DNA of 64,000 bases from Enhygromyxa salina (GTDB lineage: Bacteria; Myxococcota_A; Polyangia; Nannocystales; Nannocystaceae). The notes under the pieces are model-generated. The model saw nothing but the letters and a program-made list of their open reading frames with translations. It was not told the DNA's origin and did no database searches. A program made the position numbers and the translations under genes. Below are positions 9,013 to 15,401 of the stretch, piece by piece (within the stretch, counting starts at the first letter, position 1; every line of letters begins with the position of its first letter). Where the stretch lies: assembly GCF_002994635.1 (NCBI RefSeq), contig NZ_PVNL01000110.1, positions 39,556-103,555 on the forward strand, written 5' to 3'.

Positions 9013-11058
9013 TCACTTGATCACGGTCGTACAGAACCCACCGACACAGGTGGCGTCGGGATCACAGCAATCCTCGTCGACCAGGCAGGCGCTGTTGTTG
9101 GGCGAGCACATCGGCGGGTCGTCGTCGCACACGAATTCCCCGTTGACCTCGATGCAGAACCCCGAGCAACAGTCATACCCGGCCTCGCAGCTGTCGCCGA
9201 TCTCCTTGCACTCGTTGAGCGCCGCGTAGCCGCGCATGTTGTTGTTGTTGAGCTCCTGACCCGGCAGCCAGAACGCCGGGTGGCTGGGGTCGGCACCGGG
9301 CGCGGCGTTGATGTCGATCGCGGTGACCCACAGCTGCTTGGTGCGTGAGTCGACGGCCTGGTTGGTCAAGGTGTTGCCGTACTGCCGCTCGGACACGAAC
9401 ACCATCCAGAAATAGCCGCCGGAGGCGACCGGGACGAAGGTTGGCTCGTAGTTCTGCGAGGGCTGCGGATCGGGGATGTGGCCAAAGCCGTTGCCGAGGT
9501 CGAGGCGCACGGGCTCGGTGCCGTCGTCGCGGACCATCCAGATCTCACCGGCCGCGCCGCGGGTCCGAGCCTGGGTCGCGCGGCCGAACGCGATCCACTC
9601 GTCGTCGGGGCTCCAGGTCGGGTAGCTGACGGTCGGTCGCTCAGGGTCATTACCGACGATCTGGGCCGGGTTCGAGAACGCGGGCACGTTGGTGTCGACG
9701 TCGACGGTCCACAGCGTGGAGTTGTTGAAGTCGAGCCAGTTGCCGTCACTGCGGACCCCGTAGGCGACCCGGGTGCCGTCGTTGGACCAGGCCGGGTGCA
9801 CGGGCCAGCCGGAGGCCTGGAACATCTGCGTGGCTTGATCGATCGCGCCTTGTTGGCTGAGCACCATGTAGCTGGGCTGGCCCAAGAACGCGTCGTTGCT
9901 CTGGCCCCACAGCACCCACTGGCCGTCGGGCGAGATCGCTTGGAAGCCCGAGGCCGAGTCGGACGCGAAGATCGCCGAGCCGTCGGGGTTGAAGGTCGCC
10001 CACGGGCTGTAGCCGCCGTGCTGTGACGCGACGATCGTGCTGCCGTCGCGCGAGACGCTGTGGCACGCGACGCAGGTGACCCCCGGCGGCTTTTGGATGA
10101 ACTGCTCGGGCGCCGAGGCGCCGGGTTGGATCCGCAGGACGTCGCCCTGGTTGACGGCCCAGTAGTAGATGGTGCCGGCGAGGTTGGCGGGGGCGATCGA
10201 CCAGAACCGCGTCCCCGTGGTGTAGGCGGTCAGCCCGTCGTAGCGGCGCAGCTCGACGGTGAGATCGCCCGCGGACGAGTCGGTCAGCTTGAGCCAGATG
10301 TCGTCGGGGATGACCGGGAAATTCCACCGCGAGGGGTTGGGAACGGCCCCGTACCAGTCGAGCTCGAAGGTCGGGCTCTGCACGTGGACCTTGTAGATGT
10401 CGGCGTCGTTGCCCCCGTTCCACTGCATGGTCGGGCCAGCGAGGCCGCGGGGAAACACGGTGAAGTCGTAGGGGTAGAGAATCGTGGCCGCAGGGTCGAC
10501 CTGGTTGGCGTTGTCGAGCGCGCCCTTGGCCGCGGGATCGACAGGCTCTGGCTCGAAGGTGTACTTGAGCTTGACGGTGATCGCGGCCTCGGCCTCGAGG
10601 CCCTGGTAGCTGAACTTCAAGGTCCCGAGTCCGCCGAGCAAGCCGGTGGCCGTGAGCCCGCCGATCGCGGGATCGAGCAGCGCGATGTCCTGCCGGTCAA
10701 AGGTCCACACGCCGCTGGCGTCGACCGGGTTCTCTGCGCCCTGGTTGTTGGTTGCGAGCGCGGCGAAGTCGAGCTGCGTGGGGATGACCCCGTCGACGAT
10801 CTCGATCACCGCGTTGGGCGGGTCGATCTTCAGGTCGACGATCATCGTCTGATCCGGGAGGTCGAGCAGCGGGCCGTCGCCGTCGCCGTCGCCGTCGCCC
10901 GTGCTGCTGCCGCTGGTCTCGAGCTCGCCGCTGGTCTCGCCGACGCCCATCTCGGTGTCGGTCGGTCGGACGTCGTCGCCGCCGCAGGCGAGGAACGCCA
11001 GCGCGAGCGCGGGGATGGTGATCAGGAGGGCGCGGGGAGTCGACGGTAGCGAAGTCAT
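9013..11058 (-). CDS. TolB/PD40-like beta-propeller lipoprotein with a c-haem motif and Cys-knot tail
   Basis: A 681-residue lipoprotein from ATG 11058 (five codons after an earlier ATG). The signal peptide ends ALAFLAC. A GD-rich linker follows, then a domain at about 70-330 that may be Ig-like. At about 335 GVTCVACHSVSRDG contains a CxxCH haem-attachment motif. The remainder carries PD40-type propeller repeats (SPDGQWVLWGQ, WSNDGTRVAYG, WSPDDEWIAFG). The C-terminal 60 residues are Cys-rich (CEAGYDCCSGFC, CLVDEDCCDP), resembling small disulfide knots. It is probably a surface-exposed electron-transfer or binding protein; the single haem motif within a propeller lipoprotein occurs in other myxobacterial predicted proteins, but its function is unknown. 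No obvious operon partner. Confidence 0.8.
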   Translation of the reverse strand: MTSLPSTPRALLITIPALALAFLACGGDDVRPTDTEMGVGETSGELETSGSSTGDGDGDGDGPLLDLPDQTMIVDLKIDPPNAVIEIVDGVIPTQLDFAALATNNQGAENPVDASGVWTFDRQDIALLDPAIGGLTATGLLGGLGTLKFSYQGLEAEAAITVKLKYTFEPEPVDPAAKGALDNANQVDPAATILYPYDFTVFPRGLAGPTMQWNGGNDADIYKVHVQSPTFELDWYGAVPNPSRWNFPVIPDDIWLKLTDSSAGDLTVELRRYDGLTAYTTGTRFWSIAPANLAGTIYYWAVNQGDVLRIQPGASAPEQFIQKPPGVTCVACHSVSRDGSTIVASQHGGYSPWATFNPDGSAIFASDSASGFQAISPDGQWVLWGQSNDAFLGQPSYMVLSQQGAIDQATQMFQASGWPVHPAWSNDGTRVAYGVRSDGNWLDFNNSTLWTVDVDTNVPAFSNPAQIVGNDPERPTVSYPTWSPDDEWIAFGRATQARTRGAAGEIWMVRDDGTEPVRLDLGNGFGHIPDPQPSQNYEPTFVPVASGGYFWMVFVSERQYGNTLTNQAVDSRTKQLWVTAIDINAAPGADPSHPAFWLPGQELNNNNMRGYAALNECKEIGDSCEAGYDCCSGFCIEVNGEFVCDDDPPMCSPNNSACLVDEDCCDPDATCVGGFCTTVIK

Positions 11059-11162
11059 GACGGCGAGTGTCAATGTACTCCGGCTGCCGGCTGGTTCGGG
11101 GCGCTGCCGACCGATGGGTCAGATCCGGGTCAGATCAGGGGCTGAGAGGGCACTCCTGCCTG

Positions 11163-11339
11163 TCACGGACCTGAAACAGGCGCTCCTGGCACTTGGTGCC
11201 GGCAGCGCAACACCGGGAGCGGGGGGTACTTGGGCCACCCGCTGACCCGCTCCGACATGGCGCAGCGCCAGAACACGGAGCCCTTGCCGCTGACGATCTT
11301 GCGCGCGTGGACGCAGCGCTCACACAGCCCCGGACTCAT
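11163..11339 (-). CDS. Small four-cysteine zinc-ribbon-like protein
   Basis: A 58-residue protein starting at ATG 11339. Cysteines at 6, 9, 26 and 46 (LCERC, FWRC, LRC) with conserved-looking VSGKGSVFWRC and YPPLPVLRC match a short family in actinobacteria and myxobacteria with LCxxCRHAR...FxxC...PRLPVxxC layout; I recognise the pattern but not a name. It probably binds one zinc or forms a disulfide pair. No catalytic residues are visible. It lies alone between two leftward genes. An upstream in-frame ATG at 11402 would add 21 residues without family character. Confidence 0.6.
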   Translation of the reverse strand: MSPGLCERCVHARKIVSGKGSVFWRCAMSERVSGWPKYPPLPVLRCRHQVPGAPVSGP

Positions 11340-11493
11340 CCGCGCACGGCGTCCCATTGGCGCAGGAAACCGAGTCGAGAGCCCCCTCCCAGGGGGCCAC
11401 ACATGCCCCCGCGCACAAGCGGCCCCGAGGAGCGAAGCGACCAGACGCGGCAGCGGCTGCAGTCGGCGAAGACCCAGGTGAATGTGGGGGACA

Positions 11494-12114
11494 TTACGAC
11501 CGGCTGCCCCGCGACGGCGGCAAGATCAGCTTTTCTTGTTGGGCGAGCATCGCCAGCGCGACGGTGAGTCGAGCACCCAGCAGCGCGCGCCCGGACACGG
11601 CCCCCTGCCGCAGGACCCAGCCGCCGCCGACCAGCGCGCCGCCCCACAAGATCGCGGCGAGCCAGCCAAGGTTGAACCAGTACCAGGCCAGCATGCCGAC
11701 CAGGCCCAGACCGATCCACAGCCGGAGCACCAGCCGGGCCGAGTCGAGCGCTGGCTTGGCGGCCTCGGCGGCGTTCTCGCTGACACGCAGCTCGAACTCC
11801 CCGTCGGTCACCCGCAGCGCGACCTGGTCGGTGGGGATCGCCAAGAACCGCAGCGTGGGATGCAGGGCCTTGCTCATCTGCCCCTCGCGCAAGACCGTGC
11901 GGCCGCGCAGGACGATCGCTCGATCCGCGGGATCGTCGAGGGTCATGCCGGCCTTGAAGCCCTCGGTGAACAGCCCGACCTCGACCTCGTTGACCTCTTC
12001 GGTCTCGAGCCCGGCTTCACGGGCGGCCGCGAGCCGCAGCTCGTGCTCGTCGCCGCGCCACGCTTGGCCGCTGGGGAGCTTGGCGAGGGCCTTGGTCTCG
12101 GTCGGTTCGTCCAT
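11494..12114 (-). CDS. Membrane protein with C-terminal transmembrane pair, downstream of coaD
   Basis: A 206-residue protein whose start ATG overlaps the coaD stop (TGATG), so I chose ATG 12114 and translation is probably coupled. Residues 1-115 are soluble and mixed alpha/beta, with no motif recognised (VGLFTEGFKAGMTLDDPADRA). Two adjacent hydrophobic spans follow at about 130-170 (VLRLWIGLGLVGMLAWYWF and LGWLAAILWGGALVGGGWVL), then a short helical tail. The function is unknown; position in the coaD operon does not by itself suggest a role in coenzyme A synthesis. Confidence 0.7.
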   Translation of the reverse strand: MDEPTETKALAKLPSGQAWRGDEHELRLAAAREAGLETEEVNEVEVGLFTEGFKAGMTLDDPADRAIVLRGRTVLREGQMSKALHPTLRFLAIPTDQVALRVTDGEFELRVSENAAEAAKPALDSARLVLRLWIGLGLVGMLAWYWFNLGWLAAILWGGALVGGGWVLRQGAVSGRALLGARLTVALAMLAQQEKLILPPSRGSRS

Positions 12115-12659
12115 CAGGCTTGGCGCTTGTCGCCGTAGAACTCGGGGTAGCGCGCCTCCATGGCCAGCGCCACGGGCGTGGGAACGAAGGGTTGGAACTG
12201 CCCACCGTGGCTGGCGATCTCGCGGATCAGCGACGAAGAAATAAATTGTTTGGTGGGCTCGGGGATGAGGAACACGGTCTCGACGGTCGGCTCGAGCTCG
12301 CGGTTGGCGAGCGCCATCTGAAACTCGGGCTCGAAGTCGCCGGCGGCCCGCAGCCCGCGGACGATCACGCGCGCGCTGATCGACCGACAAAAATCGATCA
12401 TCAGGCCGGTGTAGTGGGCGGCGCGAGCGTTCGGGATGTGCGCGATGCTCTGGGCGATCAGCTCGACCCGCTGCTCGAACGCGAAGAAGCCCGGCTTGAT
12501 CGGGTGGTGGCCCACGGCGACGACGACCTCGTCGAACACCGAGGCGGCGCGCTCCACGATCTCGAGGTGTCCGCGGGTGATGGGATCGAAAGATCCTGGG
12601 TAGACGGCGAGGTAGTGCGCCGCGGCCCGCGACGCGCTAGCCGGGTTTGAATCGGTCAC
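12114..12659 (-). CDS. coaD: Phosphopantetheine adenylyltransferase
   Basis: Catalyses ATP + 4'-phosphopantetheine to dephospho-CoA + PPi, the penultimate step of coenzyme A synthesis, in the cytosol. The nucleotidyltransferase motif YPGSFDPITRGH spans residues 20-31 from the GTG start, with the T/HxGH element TRGH, and ISSSLIR at 140-146 is the C-terminal signature. Motif order and spacing match CoaD (usual length 160-170; here 181). I chose GTG 12659 rather than ATG 12683 because the latter overlaps the divergent ATG at 12682 and adds nine residues unlike the family. The downstream membrane-protein gene overlaps its stop. Confidence 0.95.
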   Translation of the reverse strand: MTDSNPASASRAAAHYLAVYPGSFDPITRGHLEIVERAASVFDEVVVAVGHHPIKPGFFAFEQRVELIAQSIAHIPNARAAHYTGLMIDFCRSISARVIVRGLRAAGDFEPEFQMALANRELEPTVETVFLIPEPTKQFISSSLIREIASHGGQFQPFVPTPVALAMEARYPEFYGDKRQA

Positions 12660-12665
12660 CCGCGC

Positions 12666-12673
12666 AGTATACT
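12666..12673. promoter_or_regulatory. Palindromic -10 element shared by divergent coaD and TPR-lipoprotein genes
   Basis: AGTATACT is a perfect 8-base palindrome containing TATACT on both strands, in otherwise very GC-rich DNA between the leftward coaD start (12659) and the rightward ATG (12682). It may act as a -10 box in both directions, giving nearly leaderless transcripts. I see no clear -35 elements. Confidence 0.4.
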
Positions 12674-12681
12674 GCCGCCGC

Positions 12682-13629
12682 ATGCGGCCGTCGTCTGTTC
12701 GCTGGTGTCATCGTTCTGGGTTCATGGGGCTCGTGCTCGCTTGGGGCGCCATCGCGGTCGGTGGGACCGGGTGCAAGAGCAGCGAGAAGGTCGAGCCCAA
12801 ATTGGTCGAGCAGGGCACCCCCTTCGATCGTGGCCCCAAGCCCAAGCCGCCGCCCGATCCCAACGATCCGCTGCGCAACCCCGCCTACGAGACCCCGCGC
12901 GGCCGCGATGGGGACCAGGTCAGCGACGAGCGGATCGACGCGGTGCTGGCGGAGGCGGCCGGTCACGCGAAGATCGGCGACGTGGCGCAGCAGCGCAACG
13001 CCCTGCGCGAGTGCGCGAACAAGACCCCGCCGAGCGCTCGCTGCGACGGCCAGATGGGCTTGTCGATGATCGAGGCCAAGAACCGGCGGGCCGCGGCGCT
13101 CTACTATCTGGTCGAGGCCGCGGCGGTCGACGACCCCAAGGCCAGCGCCGAGCTCTACGCGAAGATCGGCGAGCAGCTGCGGCGCTACGGCAAGCTGGTC
13201 GAGGCGACCGTGGCGTTCGAGCGGGCGATCGCCCGGGACGAGGCGGCCGAGTACCTGTTCGCGCTGGGCCAGGTGTTGTCGCTGCAGCCCGAGCACCTCG
13301 CCGAGGGGGCCGACCGCATCGCGCAGGCGCGGGCCAAGGACGACCGGATCGAGTGGCTTCACGACGAGGCCGTGCTCCGCGGGCAGATCCCCGTGCGCGA
13401 GCAGGCGGTGGCGGCCCTGGAGTTGTTTCGCGCGTATATCGAGCGCGCGAACGCGGATGGGCAGCCCGCCGAGAAGCTGCCGACGCCGCCCGACCGGCTC
13501 GAGGGGCGCATGGCCGAGCTCGAGATCCTCGCCAAGCAGTACGCGACCCAGGCCGAGTGGGACGCGGCCAAGGCCAAGGCCAAGGCCGAAGCTGAAGCCG
13601 ACCCCGCGCCCGAAACCCCGCCGAGCTGA
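12682..13629 (+). CDS. TPR-like repeat lipoprotein
   Basis: A 315-residue predicted lipoprotein. The N-terminus has several Arg residues, a hydrophobic segment (MGLVLAWGAIAVGG) and lipobox GGTGCKSS. After a Pro-rich linker (KPKPPPDPNDP, residues 53-63) come helical repeats at about 80-270 with TPR character (AALYYLVEAAAVDDPKASAELYAKIGEQL, LVEATVAFERAIARD). The tail is Ala/Lys/Glu-rich. TPR lipoproteins usually act as assembly or docking factors in the envelope; nothing indicates a particular partner. The ATG at 12682 sits right at the divergent coaD promoter; ATG 12724 would give a shorter signal peptide. The NahK-like kinase gene follows after 6 bp. Confidence 0.75.
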   Translation: MRPSSVRWCHRSGFMGLVLAWGAIAVGGTGCKSSEKVEPKLVEQGTPFDRGPKPKPPPDPNDPLRNPAYETPRGRDGDQVSDERIDAVLAEAAGHAKIGDVAQQRNALRECANKTPPSARCDGQMGLSMIEAKNRRAAALYYLVEAAAVDDPKASAELYAKIGEQLRRYGKLVEATVAFERAIARDEAAEYLFALGQVLSLQPEHLAEGADRIAQARAKDDRIEWLHDEAVLRGQIPVREQAVAALELFRAYIERANADGQPAEKLPTPPDRLEGRMAELEILAKQYATQAEWDAAKAKAKAEAEADPAPETPPS

Positions 13630-13635
13630 GCTGCC

Positions 13636-14685
13636 GTGCAAGCGCTCCTCTCGCAGGTGCTCGAGCACTGGGGCCTCGCCGACGCCGAGGTGGCGCCGTG
13701 CGGTAACGGGCTGATCAACGCGACCTACGCGGTGACCGACGCGGCGGGCGTGCGAACGATCCTGCAGCGGGTCAGCCCGATCTTCGATCCCGCGATCCAC
13801 CACAACATCGAGGCGGTCACCCGGCAGCTCGCGCGCGCGGGCATCGACACGCCGCAGCTGGTGCCGACCCGCGGCGATCAGGCCTGGCTCGAGCTCGACG
13901 GCGGGGTCTGGCGGATGCAGACCGCGATCGACGGGGTCAGCTTCGACGCGCTCGGCGACGCGGCGCAGGCCCGCGCGGCCGGTGAATTCGTGGGTCGCTG
14001 GCACGCGGCGCTGGCCGAGCTCGACCACGAGTTCGTCGGGTTGCGGGTCGGCGTGCACGACACGCCTCGGCACCTCGGTCGGCTCCGCGATGCGCTCGCG
14101 CGGTTCGAGTCGCACCGTCTGTACCCGCAGGTCGAGCCGCTCGCGCGGCGGCTGCTCGACGCCGCCGACGCGTTGGCGCCGCTGCCCGAGTGTCCCGCGC
14201 GGGTGGCTCACGGCGACCTCAAGATCAACAATATGATGTTCGCTGGGGCCAACGCGCGCGGGCGCCTGCAGCCGCTCGCGCTGATCGATCTCGACACGGT
14301 GGCCCCGATGCCGCTCGCGCATGAGCTCGGCGATGCGTGGCGCTCGTGGTGCAACCTCGCGGGCGAGAACCAGCCCGAGGCCCGGTTCGACCTCGACTTG
14401 TTCGCGGCGTCGTGGGCAGGCTGGCTAGCTGGACTGGCGACGCTCGGGTCGCCGCCGAGCGCCGCCGAGCGCGAGGGGCTGCTGCTCGGGCCCGAGTTGA
14501 TCAGCCTCGAGCTGGCCGTGCGCTTCATCGCCGACGCGCTGTTCGAGGACTACTTTGGCTGGGATCCGCAGCGCTTCGCGGGCCGCGGCGAGCACAACCT
14601 CGCGCGCGCGCGCGGGCAGGCGTCGCTGTATCAGGCGATCAGCGCGACCCGACGCGAGCGGGCGACCCTGCTAGATCTCCCGTGA
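13636..14685 (+). CDS. NahK-like sugar kinase of the aminoglycoside-phosphotransferase fold
   Basis: A 349-residue cytosolic kinase from GTG 13636. The catalytic loop HGDLKINNM (His192, Asp194, Asn199) and the metal-binding ALIDLDTV (Asp218/Asp220) follow the pattern of N-acetylhexosamine 1-kinase and related anomeric sugar kinases (HGDxKxNN, IDLDTVMPG), and the following LAHELGDAWRSWCN fits that group. Length matches (about 350). It would phosphorylate a small sugar or alcohol using ATP; the exact substrate cannot be read. It lies 6 bp after the TPR lipoprotein gene and overlaps the next gene by the sequence GTGA, so a short operon is likely. Confidence 0.8.
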   Translation: MQALLSQVLEHWGLADAEVAPCGNGLINATYAVTDAAGVRTILQRVSPIFDPAIHHNIEAVTRQLARAGIDTPQLVPTRGDQAWLELDGGVWRMQTAIDGVSFDALGDAAQARAAGEFVGRWHAALAELDHEFVGLRVGVHDTPRHLGRLRDALARFESHRLYPQVEPLARRLLDAADALAPLPECPARVAHGDLKINNMMFAGANARGRLQPLALIDLDTVAPMPLAHELGDAWRSWCNLAGENQPEARFDLDLFAASWAGWLAGLATLGSPPSAAEREGLLLGPELISLELAVRFIADALFEDYFGWDPQRFAGRGEHNLARARGQASLYQAISATRRERATLLDLP

Positions 14686-15401
14686 GCCTGAATTCGCGCT
14701 GCGTGGTAGCCTCCGCCTCAACCGTGCCGGTCCGATCCCAAGCCCGACGCGCGCGCCCGATCTGCGGGCTGAGCCTGCTCGCCGCGTTCGTCGTGGCCAG
14801 CTGGCTGCCGGGGCTTGGTCACGCATCTACGGTCGCGGAGCAGCGCGCACGCCTGCCGCCGCCCGCCACCTGTAGCGATCCGATCGCTGGCGTGTGGAAG
14901 TCGCACTCGTACGACACCCGATTTCGCGACTGGACGATCTTCACGCTCGAGATGAACCGGGTCAGCCCCGGGCGCGACGAGTTCGAGGGCCGGATCACCA
15001 ACCACAGCTGGCTCGCCGAGCCGCACGAGAGCTCGCCGCCGCCGTGCCGCGGGGAGCTGCGCTATGTGATCTCGATGGACGCCGAGGGCACCGTCGTCGA
15101 CGGGCACCTCAATTTTTATGGGGTCGGCACGTGGTCCCTCGACGACGTCCCGTGTGGCTCGTGGAACATGGGCTACAACCTCGACCACTTCTCGGGCGAC
15201 ATCGACGCGGATCTGCTGGAGTTTCAGACCGTCAACAACGACGGCGGGCGGGCGGTCAACGACCCCGTGGTGTTTCGCCGGGTGCACTGCAACAATGGCG
15301 AGTCGGGCGAGCAGGGCGAGCAAGAGCCCCGCATCGCCGTCGCGCCGCCGCCGTTTACTCCGCCCGAGGACGCCGCCCGGGGCGGCTGCGGGCTGCGCTG
15401 A
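14682..15401 (+). CDS. Secreted protein of unknown function, 3' end antisense to the M36-like protease gene
   Basis: About 239 residues. GTG 14682 overlaps the kinase stop (GTGA); GTG 14724 would give a more usual signal peptide: Arg-rich start, then ICGLSLLAAFVVASWLPGLGHA. The mature part contains Trp and Asn/Asp-rich beta segments (AGVWKSHSYDTRFRDWTIFTLEMNRV, TNHSWLAEPHESSPPPCRGELRYVI) and the Cys-containing GSWNMGYNLDHFSGDIDADLLEF. It resembles small uncharacterised exported proteins of myxobacteria; I cannot name a family. Its last 47 bases overlap the end of the oppositely oriented protease gene. The start is uncertain. Confidence 0.65.
   Translation: MSLNSRCVVASASTVPVRSQARRARPICGLSLLAAFVVASWLPGLGHASTVAEQRARLPPPATCSDPIAGVWKSHSYDTRFRDWTIFTLEMNRVSPGRDEFEGRITNHSWLAEPHESSPPPCRGELRYVISMDAEGTVVDGHLNFYGVGTWSLDDVPCGSWNMGYNLDHFSGDIDADLLEFQTVNNDGGRAVNDPVVFRRVHCNNGESGEQGEQEPRIAVAPPPFTPPEDAARGGCGLR

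Noticed and set aside
12637..14322. Long open frame (561 codons) on the minus strand opposite the TPR and NahK-like genes
   Set aside because: The plus-strand genes have clear motifs; the minus frame is Arg/Gly/Leu-rich with no family character, an artefact of high GC at third positions.
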